Source of the DNA: JBDHZK01 sp039811865
Lineage (GTDB): Bacteria; Actinomycetota; Actinomycetes; Propionibacteriales; Propionibacteriaceae
NCBI GenBank assembly: GCA_039811865.1
Contig: JBDHZK010000025.1
Span: 1 to 23,859 of the forward strand
Reading direction: 5' to 3'
DNA: 23,859 nucleotides
Of the stretch, positions 17,631 to 23,859 are shown piece after piece. Position numbers and translations under genes: made by a program. Position 1 is the stretch's first letter. Every line of letters starts with the position of its first letter. The notes beneath the pieces were generated by a model, which was given only the letters and a program-made list of their open reading frames with translations, did no database searches and had not been told where the DNA came from.

Positions 17631-17673
17631 AACGCAAAGCCACACGACCAACACGGCCGCGTGGCTTTGCGTT
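17631..17673. terminator. Bidirectional terminator between pknB and ptsI
   Basis: AACGCAAAGCCAC (17631-17643) and GTGGCTTTGCGTT (17661-17673) form a perfect 13-bp stem with a 17-nt loop. It is followed by GTTTT on the plus strand and preceded by AAA-containing sequence on the other. It lies between two convergent genes, 104 nt after the pknB stop and 21 nt from the ptsI stop, and serves both. It is the strongest intrinsic terminator in the window. Confidence 0.9.
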
Positions 17674-17693
17674 GTTTTGCGGTCAGCCCAGGT

Positions 17694-19376
17694 TCAGCCG
17701 AGCATGTCCACCGCGATCGCCTTCGCCTCATCGGCGTCGGCCGCGTTGAGGACGGCCTCGGCGGCCTTCTGGCACTGCTCCAAGGTGACCTTGGCCAGCT
17801 GGACTCCAACGGCCGGGACGGCGGCGCTGGCCATCGACAGCGAGGTGATGCCCATGCCGATCAGGATGCAGGCGAGCAGCGGATCGGCCGCCGCCTCGCC
17901 ACACACGCCCACAGGCTTCCCGGCCCGCTTGCCGGCGGCGGCGGTCATGCCGATCAGCGTCAGGACGCCTGGCTGCCACGGGTTGGTCAGCGTCGCCAGA
18001 TGGGGCGACAAGCGGTCGGCGGCCATCGTGTACTGGGTCAGGTCGTTCGTGCCGATCGACATGAACTCGACGTGCTCGAGGAACTTGTCGGCCAGCAGCG
18101 AGGTGGCGGGCACCTCGACCATGACGCCGGGCTTGATCCCGCGGTAGCGGCAAGCCTCGGCGAAGTGGATCGCCTCGGGCAGGGTGGCGATCATCGGCGC
18201 CATCACCCAGGGAGCCTTCGCGCCGCCGACCTGCGAGGCCGCGAGCTTGACGCCGTCGAGCTGGCGCAACAGCATGGCGTCGTTGCCCTTGGGGGTGATC
18301 CGGATGCCGCGGACGCCCAGCGCCGGGTTCTCCTCCTCCTCCATGTTGGCGTAAGCAATGGGCTTGTCGGAGCCGGCATCAAGGGTGCGGATGACGACCT
18401 TGTGGTCCTTGAACGCCTCGAGCACCTCACCGTAGATCTTCGCCTGCTCGATCACCGAGGGCTCGGTCTTGGCCGACAGGAAGCTCAGCTCGGTGCGGTA
18501 CAGCCCGACGCCCTCTGCCTGCGACTTGGCCGCCTTGCGGGCACCGGCGCCGTCCTGGACGTTGGCCAGCAACTCGCAGTGGTGACCGTCCTTGGTCTGG
18601 GCGGGGCCGCGCCAGTTCTTGATCGCCTCGCGGCGCTCGTTGTCGGCGTCCACCAGGGCCTGTGCCTGCTCGGGGTCGGCTCCGGTTTCGATCGTGCCCT
18701 TCGTGCCGTTGATCAGCAGCGGGGTCTTCTCCGCGATGAACTCCAAGCCGGCCGCCGCGACGATGCACGGGATACCGAGCTGGCGAGCGATGATCGCCGT
18801 GTGACTGGTCGGTCCACCCAGACGGGTCACGAGGCCGAGAATCAAGGCGGGGTCGAGGCCGGCGGTATCGGCCGGAGCAAGGTCGTCCGCACAGAGGATG
18901 ATCGGCGAGCTCGGCTTCGGGACGCCGGGCTCGGGCAGCCCGAGGATCTCCGCGATGACGCGGTCGCGGACGTCCTTGAGGTCGGTGGCGCGCTCGGCCA
19001 TGAGGCCGCCGAGCGCCTCGAACATCGTCACGAACTCCTCGGTGGCGTTCGCGGTGGCGTTTTCGGCGGGGACGCCGGAGTTGATCCGCTTCGTGGCGGC
19101 GCGTAGCCAGCCGCGGTCTTTGGCCAGGCCGGCGGTAGCGGCGAGCACCTCCGCTGCGTGGCCCTCGGCGGCAGCGGCCCGCGCCTGGAGGCGCTCGGCG
19201 ACCGCGACGGTGGCGTCCTTGAACTTCTCGACCTCTGCCGGTCGGTCGGCCTCGGGAACGTTGCGCGACTCGGACGGCAGCGCCGGCCGGGCCCTGGTCC
19301 AGCCCGCGGGGGCGTATGCGATACCGGGAACAACTCCAGTTCCCTTGACCGTCTGCGGGCTACCAACTTCGGACAT
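17694..19376 (-). CDS. ptsI: PTS Enzyme I (phosphoenolpyruvate-protein phosphotransferase)
   Basis: This 560-aa cytoplasmic enzyme transfers phosphate from phosphoenolpyruvate to HPr, the first step of all PTS sugar uptake. The phosphohistidine is H192 in LGGPTSHTAIIARQLGIPC. The PEP-binding TIM barrel follows, with RTLDAGSDKP, NPALGVRGIR, VMAPMIAT, VEVPATSLLADKF, FMSIGTNDLTQY and catalytic-region Cys492 (GVCGEAAADP). The length is typical for the family. The frame is open 50 codons further upstream, but the ATG at 19376 has GGAGG 5 nt before it, and the residues beyond it match no PtsI. It is divergent from fruR with 148 nt between start codons. The same arrangement occurs at the fructose/PTS locus of Corynebacterium glutamicum (from memory), where it is controlled by a DeoR-type regulator. 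Confidence 0.97.
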   Translation of the reverse strand: MSEVGSPQTVKGTGVVPGIAYAPAGWTRARPALPSESRNVPEADRPAEVEKFKDATVAVAERLQARAAAAEGHAAEVLAATAGLAKDRGWLRAATKRINSGVPAENATANATEEFVTMFEALGGLMAERATDLKDVRDRVIAEILGLPEPGVPKPSSPIILCADDLAPADTAGLDPALILGLVTRLGGPTSHTAIIARQLGIPCIVAAAGLEFIAEKTPLLINGTKGTIETGADPEQAQALVDADNERREAIKNWRGPAQTKDGHHCELLANVQDGAGARKAAKSQAEGVGLYRTELSFLSAKTEPSVIEQAKIYGEVLEAFKDHKVVIRTLDAGSDKPIAYANMEEEENPALGVRGIRITPKGNDAMLLRQLDGVKLAASQVGGAKAPWVMAPMIATLPEAIHFAEACRYRGIKPGVMVEVPATSLLADKFLEHVEFMSIGTNDLTQYTMAADRLSPHLATLTNPWQPGVLTLIGMTAAAGKRAGKPVGVCGEAAADPLLACILIGMGITSLSMASAAVPAVGVQLAKVTLEQCQKAAEAVLNAADADEAKAIAVDMLG

Positions 19377-19445
19377 CAGTGCCTCCACTTCAAGGAATGT
19401 TTCCAAGGAGCCTACCGAAACACCCCCTCCCGGGCGTCGGTTGCG

Positions 19446-19470
19446 CGACTTGCAAAAGGATGCAAAGTCG
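19446..19470. promoter_or_regulatory. Imperfect inverted repeat in the ptsI-fruR divergent region (candidate operator)
   Basis: CGACTTGCA (19446-19454) is followed after 6 nt by TGCAAAGTCG (19461-19470), its inverse with one extra A. It lies 55 nt upstream of the fruR ATG and 70 nt from the ptsI ATG, in the only A/T-rich part of the gap. Its left arm contains TTGCAA, and TAAACC starts 17 nt after that hexamer, a possible fruR -35/-10 pair. The repeat would place a bound protein over that promoter. DeoR-family autoregulation is common; whether FruR binds here is inferred. Confidence 0.4.
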
Positions 19471-19524
19471 TGTAAACCAATACATACCAACATCCAGTTG
19501 GTCGCCTCAGACAGGAGCCCACAC

Positions 19525-20295
19525 ATGTATGCCGAGGAACGTCAACGTTCCATCGTTTCTCTCGCTCTACGTCATGACAGAGTCTCGGTGACGGAACTGG
19601 CCGCCCAGTTCGAGGTAACCCCCGAGACCATTCGCCGCGACCTGGACGTCCTCGATCAGCGAGGCATCCTGCGACGCGTCCATGGTGGCGCCGTCCCCGC
19701 CGAGAACGTGCGGCTCGTCGAAACCGCACTCCCCGAACGCGAGGTCGCGCACACCGCCGAGAAGAAGCGCATCGGCATCGCCGCCGTCGCTCAACTGCCC
19801 ATTGGAACCGGCGCCACGGTCCTGATCGACTCCGGGACGACCACCGCCCAGCTGGCCAACGCCATCCCCCAGGAGGGCCAGTACACCGTTGTCACCAATT
19901 CGGTCTCGATCGCCTCACAGCTTGCGATCCGGCAACGCGGCGAGGTGCAACTGCTCGGTGGACGCGTCCGGGGGCTGACTCAGGCCACCGTCGGAGGGGA
20001 CACCGTCGATGCGATTAGGCGAATCCGAGTAGATGTCGCCTTCCTGGGAACGAACGGACTTACGCTGAGCCATGGTCTGTCGACCCCCGATCCGGATGAG
20101 GCCGCAGTGAAAAGAGCCATGGCGAGCGCCGCTCGCAAGGTTGTTGTCCTCGCCGACAGCACGAAGATCGGGGCCGAACTGATGCTCAGCTTCGCCCGCA
20201 TCGACGAGATTGACGTCCTCGTCACGGACAAGCGGATCTCGCCAACGGACCACGCACTGTTCACCAACCATGGGATCGAGGTAGTCGTCGCATGA
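19525..20295 (+). CDS. fruR: DeoR-family transcriptional regulator of the fructose PTS (FruR-like)
   Basis: This 256-aa DNA-binding protein has the DeoR N-terminal winged helix-turn-helix (~5-58, VSVTELAAQFEVTPETIRRD, then LDQRGILRRVHGGAV). A DeoR C-terminal effector domain follows, with the sugar-phosphate-binding pattern IDSGTTTAQLANAIP at ~95-109, VTNSVSIA, LLGGRVR and ADSTKIG. Family members bind phosphorylated sugars; fructose-1-phosphate is the likely ligand given the next two genes. The start ATG has CAGGAG 7 nt upstream. Its stop overlaps the fruK ATG by 4 nt (ATGA). It probably represses the fruRKA transcript and perhaps ptsI; that is inferred from the arrangement. Confidence 0.94.
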   Translation: MYAEERQRSIVSLALRHDRVSVTELAAQFEVTPETIRRDLDVLDQRGILRRVHGGAVPAENVRLVETALPEREVAHTAEKKRIGIAAVAQLPIGTGATVLIDSGTTTAQLANAIPQEGQYTVVTNSVSIASQLAIRQRGEVQLLGGRVRGLTQATVGGDTVDAIRRIRVDVAFLGTNGLTLSHGLSTPDPDEAAVKRAMASAARKVVVLADSTKIGAELMLSFARIDEIDVLVTDKRISPTDHALFTNHGIEVVVA

Positions 20296-21251
20296 TCGTC
20301 ACCTTCACCGCCAACCCGAGCCTGGATCGGACGGCCCAACTGGAGCAGGCGCTGACCCGGGGCGGAGTTCACCGGGTCCGTAGCGTCACCGTCGAGCCCG
20401 GGGGCAAGGGGGTCAACGTCGCCCGCGCAATCTTCTACGCCGATCAGCCCGTCGTCACGTTGCTGCCGGCCGGCCCGCACGACCCCATCCTGGACGCCAT
20501 CGATCAGCTCGGTCTGCCGTACAAGTCGGTCCAGGTGCCCACCCCGGTGCGCACCAACATCACCCTCACCGAGGACGACGGCACCACCACCAAGATCAAC
20601 GAGCCCGGCCCGCAGCTCACTCCCGGACTGGTGGACGAGCTCGCCGCCCTGATCCTGGCCGAGGCGGAAGGTGCCGATTGGGTCGTCCTTTCCGGCTCGC
20701 TGCCGCCGGGGGCGCCGGTGGATTGGTACGCGACGCTCGTCAAGTCCCTGCGCAAGCTCCCCTGCAAGATCGCCGTCGACACCTCCGACGCTCCCCTGCA
20801 GGCCCTCGTCGACGCCTTCCCCGAGGCCGCACCGGACCTGTTGAAGCCGAACTCCGAAGAGTTGGCCCAGCTCACCGGTGAGGACGCCGTCTGGCTGGAG
20901 GCCTCCGCCAAGCGCGGCGACCCTCAACCCTGCGTCCAGGCCGGACGCATCCTGCGAGATCGCGGCGTCACGAACGTCCTCGCAACGCTCGGTGCCTCGG
21001 GCGCCGTCTTGATCACGGCCGAGGGTGCCTGGCACGCCACGCCCCCGCCGATCACCCCCAAGAGCACGGTTGGCGCGGGCGACTCGTCCGTGGCCGGATA
21101 CGTGCTCGCCGATACTGCCGGCGCCTCACCCGAGGACCGGTTGCGGACCGCCGTCTCGTACGGCTCGGCCGCTGCATCACTCGCCGGGACCGCCATTCCT
21201 CGACCTGATCAGGCCGAACCGGGTCTCGTCGTCATCACACCCGTCGACTAG
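20292..21251 (+). CDS. fruK: 1-phosphofructokinase
   Basis: This 319-aa PfkB/ribokinase-family enzyme phosphorylates fructose-1-phosphate to fructose-1,6-bisphosphate with ATP. The N-terminal signature GGKGVNVARA is at 38-47, the FruK-type opening MIVTFTANPSLDRT at 1-14, SGSLPPGAP at 134-142, KPNSEEL at 185-191, and the catalytic base D264 in GAGDSSVAGY with the anion hole around it. The length fits the family. It is coupled to fruR by ATGA overlap and lies 20 nt before the permease gene, whose product supplies its substrate. This context excludes tagatose or ribokinase alternatives reasonably well. Confidence 0.96.
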   Translation: MIVTFTANPSLDRTAQLEQALTRGGVHRVRSVTVEPGGKGVNVARAIFYADQPVVTLLPAGPHDPILDAIDQLGLPYKSVQVPTPVRTNITLTEDDGTTTKINEPGPQLTPGLVDELAALILAEAEGADWVVLSGSLPPGAPVDWYATLVKSLRKLPCKIAVDTSDAPLQALVDAFPEAAPDLLKPNSEELAQLTGEDAVWLEASAKRGDPQPCVQAGRILRDRGVTNVLATLGASGAVLITAEGAWHATPPPITPKSTVGAGDSSVAGYVLADTAGASPEDRLRTAVSYGSAAASLAGTAIPRPDQAEPGLVVITPVD

Positions 21252-21271
21252 GGATCTGGAAGGAAGTGCAA

Positions 21272-23278
21272 ATGTCAGCAGAGCAGACAGAGCTCATCAA
21301 TACCGACTTGGTGGCTCTGGATGTCAACCTCGGTGAAACCAAGACCGAGGTAATCGGGAACCTCGCCAAGATGGTCGAGGCCGCCGGGCGCGCTGAGGCC
21401 GCCGGCCTCACCGCCGACGCGCTGGACCGGGAGGGCAAGGCTGCCACCGGTCTGCCGGGCGGATTCGCCATCCCGCACTGCCGTTCGGCCGCGGTGTCTC
21501 AGGGCTCGCTCGCCTTCGCCCGCCTTGATCCGAAGGTGGATTTCGGCGCGAAGGACGGCCCCGCCGACCTCGTCTTCCTGATCGCGGCCGCCGAGGGTGG
21601 CGGCGCCGACCACATGAAGCTGCTGACGCAGTTGGCCCGCGCGCTGGTGCGCAAGGACTTCCTGCTTCAGCTTCGCGAGGCGAAGACGAAGGAAGAAATC
21701 GTCGACATGGTCAACGAGGTGGTCAAGCCACCGAAGGCGGCCGTCCCCGCCGCCGCTGCCGCGGCCGCCGCCGCGGCGACGGCTTCGGGCAAGCCGACCA
21801 TCGTTGCCGTCACCGCTTGCCCAACCGGCATCGCGCACACCTTCATGGCCGCCGACTCCCTGGTCAACACGGCCAAGGAGATGGGCTACGAGCTGTTCGT
21901 CGAACCGCAGGGCTCGGGCAAGGTCGAGACGCTCGATCCGAGCATCATCAAGAACGCCTCGGCGGCGATCTTCGCCACGGACGTCGGTGTGAAGGAGAAG
22001 GGCCGCTTCGCCGGCCTGCCGGTGATCGAGTCCGGCGTCAAGCGGGCGATCTCCGAACCAAAGAAGATGATCGAGGAGGCCCTCGAGGCCGCCAAGAACC
22101 CCAACGCGCGCCGCGTCCCAGCGGACGCCGGGGGCGCCTCGTCGTCTCAGGGTGAGGGCTCGCAGCTCAGTTGGGGCAAGCGGCTCCAGCAGGCGCTGAT
22201 GACCGGCGTCTCCTACATGATCCCGTTCGTTGCCGCCGGCGGTCTGCTGATCGCCCTCGGCTTCCTGTTCGGCGGGTACGAGATCGCGGGCAACGCGAAG
22301 GAGGTGCTTGCGAACAACTCGCTGGTACCCCTGGTGATGCCGGCCGGACTGGCTCAGTACCTTGGCGCGGTGTTCTTCACCGTCGGCGCGGCGGGCATGG
22401 GATTCCTCGTGCCAGCTCTGTCCGGCTACATCGCCTACGCCCTCGCCGGTCGTCCCGGCATCGCCCCCGGCTTCATCGGCGGCGCGGTGTCGATCGCCCT
22501 CAACGCGGGCTTCCTCGGTGGCCTGGTCACCGGTTTGCTGGCCGGCTTCGTGGCCGCCTGGCTCGCCGGGATGAAGGCGCCACGGTGGTTGGCCGGACTG
22601 ATGCCGGTGGTGATCATTCCGCTGGTCACCAGCTTGATCACCGGCGGGTTGATGTACTTCCTGCTCGGTAAGCCGATCGCGGCCTTGATGGACGCGATGA
22701 CCAAGGGCCTGACCGGAATGGCGCAGGGCGGCTCGGTGATCGTGCTCGGCGTCATCCTCGGCCTGATGATGTGCTTCGACCTCGGTGGCCCGGTCAACAA
22801 GGCGGCCTACCTGTTCGCCACGGCCGGTCTGGGGAACGCGGTTGCGAGTGGGCCGGCGAATCAGGCTCCGTACCTGATCATGGCGGCGGTCATGGCAGCC
22901 GGCATGGTGCCCCCGATCGCCTTGGCGGCCGCGACGACGTTCCGGCCGAAGCTGTTCACCGAGGTGGAGCGGGAGAACGGCCGGGCAGCCTGGCTGCTGG
23001 GCGCGTCCTTCATCTCCGAAGGCGCGATCCCGTTCGCGGCCGCTGACCCGCTGCGCGTCATCCCGTCCATGATGGTCGGCGGTGCGGTCACGGGCGCACT
23101 GACCATGGCCTTCAGCGTCGGCAGCCGCGCGCCCCACGGTGGCATCTTCGTGTTCTTCGCGATCGATCCGTTCTGGGGATTCGCGCTGTCGATCCTGGTC
23201 GGGGCCGCGATCTCCGCGGTCGCGGTGATCATCGCGAAGTCCATCGGGAACAAGGCACCGGTCGAGGTTGCGGCCTGA
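21272..23278 (+). CDS. fruA: Fructose-specific PTS permease, EIIA-EIIB-EIIC fusion
   Basis: This 668-aa membrane protein imports fructose and phosphorylates it to fructose-1-phosphate. The EIIA domain spans ~5-150 with phosphohistidine H69 (GGFAIPHCRS). A Pro/Ala linker with a run of about ten alanines covers ~153-172. EIIB spans ~174-270 with phosphocysteine C183 (AVTACPTGIAHTFMAADSL). EIIC spans ~298-665 with multiple membrane helices and hallmark segments MTGVSYMIPFVAAGGLLIAL, LGLMMCFDLGGPVNKAAY, ISEGAIPFAAADPLRVIPS and PHGGIFV. The domain order A-B-C is the actinobacterial PtsF/FruA type. ATG 21272 is chosen over GTG 21266 because GGAAGGAAG (21257-21265) spaces well to it. A hairpin follows the stop. 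Confidence 0.96.
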   Translation: MSAEQTELINTDLVALDVNLGETKTEVIGNLAKMVEAAGRAEAAGLTADALDREGKAATGLPGGFAIPHCRSAAVSQGSLAFARLDPKVDFGAKDGPADLVFLIAAAEGGGADHMKLLTQLARALVRKDFLLQLREAKTKEEIVDMVNEVVKPPKAAVPAAAAAAAAAATASGKPTIVAVTACPTGIAHTFMAADSLVNTAKEMGYELFVEPQGSGKVETLDPSIIKNASAAIFATDVGVKEKGRFAGLPVIESGVKRAISEPKKMIEEALEAAKNPNARRVPADAGGASSSQGEGSQLSWGKRLQQALMTGVSYMIPFVAAGGLLIALGFLFGGYEIAGNAKEVLANNSLVPLVMPAGLAQYLGAVFFTVGAAGMGFLVPALSGYIAYALAGRPGIAPGFIGGAVSIALNAGFLGGLVTGLLAGFVAAWLAGMKAPRWLAGLMPVVIIPLVTSLITGGLMYFLLGKPIAALMDAMTKGLTGMAQGGSVIVLGVILGLMMCFDLGGPVNKAAYLFATAGLGNAVASGPANQAPYLIMAAVMAAGMVPPIALAAATTFRPKLFTEVERENGRAAWLLGASFISEGAIPFAAADPLRVIPSMMVGGAVTGALTMAFSVGSRAPHGGIFVFFAIDPFWGFALSILVGAAISAVAVIIAKSIGNKAPVEVAA

Positions 23279-23317
23279 TTCCAACCAAATGGGTGCCATC
23301 CACACCCAACCAAACAC

Positions 23318-23345
23318 GCGAGGGCCGGTTTCGACCGGCCCTCGC
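23318..23345 (+). terminator. Terminator after fruA (TTCG tetraloop)
   Basis: GCGAGGGCCGGT (23318-23329) and ACCGGCCCTCGC (23334-23345) form a perfect 12-bp stem closed by the extra-stable loop TTCG. No T-tract follows. It starts 40 nt after the fruA stop and 122 nt before ptsH, so it may end most transcription from the fru genes, or stabilise the mRNA end while some reads on into ptsH. Confidence 0.8.
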
Positions 23346-23466
23346 CAGGTTCGGCTGCGAATGCGTCAGAGTCGCTTGCGGAGAGGGTAAACCCGTAGAA
23401 AACTCAGGGGCACACGCCTCGGCGCCAACGACGAGTCCGAGGGTCAAAACCACAGGAGGAACGTTT

Positions 23467-23727
23467 ATGGCCAGCAAGACCGTCACCGTCGGCTCCGCGG
23501 TCGGACTGCACGCCCGCCCCGCCACCATCATCGCCGAGGCCGCTGGCGAGTACGACGACGAGATCACCCTCTGCGTCGACGGCGGCGACCCGGTTGACGC
23601 CGCGTCCACGCTGATGATCATGACCATGGGTGCCGGCAACGGCGCCTCCGTCACCGTCGAGTCGGACAACGCCGAGGCCGTCGAGAAGATCGCCGGGCTC
23701 ATCGAGAAGGACCTCGACGCCGAGTGA
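23467..23727 (+). CDS. ptsH: PTS phosphocarrier protein HPr
   Basis: This 86-aa cytoplasmic protein accepts phosphate from Enzyme I and passes it to the EIIA domain of the fructose permease. H15 in VGLHARPAT is the phosphorylation site. S47 sits at the position of the regulatory serine of low-GC Gram-positives, in AASTLMIMTMG; actinobacteria usually lack the kinase for it. The length is typical. AGGAGGA (23454-23460) lies 6 nt before the ATG. A 188-nt gap and hairpin separate it from fruA, suggesting its own promoter; TTGCGG (23376-23381) with TAGAAA (23396-23401) is a poorly spaced candidate. The upstream GGGTAAACCC (23385-23394) shares GTAAACC with the ptsI-fruR gap. Confidence 0.97.
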   Translation: MASKTVTVGSAVGLHARPATIIAEAAGEYDDEITLCVDGGDPVDAASTLMIMTMGAGNGASVTVESDNAEAVEKIAGLIEKDLDAE

Positions 23728-23756
23728 TTTAGACGCCTCGTGCGTTGAACGCCCAG

Positions 23757-23787
23757 AAGCGGCGGTCGGGACGTCCGGCCGCCGTTT
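23757..23787 (+). terminator. Terminator after ptsH
   Basis: AAGCGGCGGTCGG (23757-23769) pairs with CCGGCCGCCGTTT (23775-23787) over 13 positions with two G-T wobbles and a 5-nt loop, then CGCCTTTG. It starts 29 nt after the ptsH stop. The remaining ~70 bases to the window end hold no gene I can support. Confidence 0.8.
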
Positions 23788-23859
23788 CGCCTTTGTTGGT
23801 TGGATGTTGCCGGCTGAGCGGTTGGTCGCCGAGGACTTCCCTAAACCACCCAGGACCTC

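Noticed and set aside
19377..19526. 50-codon N-terminal extension of Enzyme I
   Set aside because: It would read through the promoter region into fruR. GGAGG at the ATG 19376 and family length fix the shorter start.
21742..21790. GCC/GCG-rich run in fruA as a possible repeat element
   Set aside because: It encodes the Ala-rich flexible linker between EIIA and EIIB, common in these fusions.
21275..23317. 680-codon minus-strand frame opposite fruA, and similar long antisense frames opposite rodA, pbpA, pknB and ptsI
   Set aside because: They are His/Arg/Gly/Asp-rich shadows created by GC-biased third positions of real genes. No domain resemblance.
23804..23859. ATG-initiated frame running off the right edge
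   Set aside because: No Shine-Dalgarno, too short to judge, and no recognisable sequence.

Overview
The window is chromosomal DNA from a high-GC Gram-positive bacterium (Actinomycetota). The grounds are the strong G/C third-position bias, the fhaA-fhaB-pstP-rodA-pbpA-pknB cell-envelope signalling cluster beside a tRNA-Leu(CAG), and a divergent ptsI / fruR-fruK-fruA-ptsH locus ordered as in corynebacteria and propionibacteria. I cannot fix the genus; a propionibacterial or corynebacterial relative is an inference.

Layout. (1) 1-1609: the 3' end of a protein with a Pro/Trp-rich actinobacterial tail, then a PLP-dependent cystathionine gamma-synthase-family enzyme. (2) 1833-9290: an accessory-looking stretch. 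It has a hypothetical protein with a helix-turn-helix-like N-terminus, a 13-codon hydrophobic micro-ORF whose ribosome-binding site lies in a hairpin, a terminator, and then a minus-strand operon of four large genes (8823 to 3001). These are an unrecognised 493-aa protein, an unrecognised 434-aa protein, a CHAT-type caspase-like protease (356 aa) and a 657-aa helical-repeat protein. Every junction is translationally coupled (TGATG, ATGA, ATGA). A 26-codon ORF with a strong Shine-Dalgarno overlaps the first large gene and has a -10-like box just upstream. (3) 9406-9539: tRNA-Leu(CAG) and its terminator, at the junction of accessory and core DNA. (4) 9743-17527: the fhaA-to-pknB operon, which couples Ser/Thr phosphorylation to peptidoglycan synthesis. 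It carries one kinase gene and no pknA. (5) 17694-23727: the PTS block. Enzyme I is divergent from a DeoR-type regulator, followed by 1-phosphofructokinase, a fructose EIIABC permease and HPr. Together these take up fructose as fructose-1-phosphate and convert it to fructose-1,6-bisphosphate.

The most novel part is the CHAT operon. A separate CHAT protease with its probable catalytic His and Cys, a separate helical-repeat partner and two large unrecognised proteins fit a protease-centred conflict or defence system. Related CHAT/TPR conflict systems are known, but I cannot place the two upstream proteins in any family by reading. The rest of the window is core actinobacterial biology. Its notable points are a long threonine-bearing RodA tail that may dock the FHA proteins, and several well-formed hairpins.
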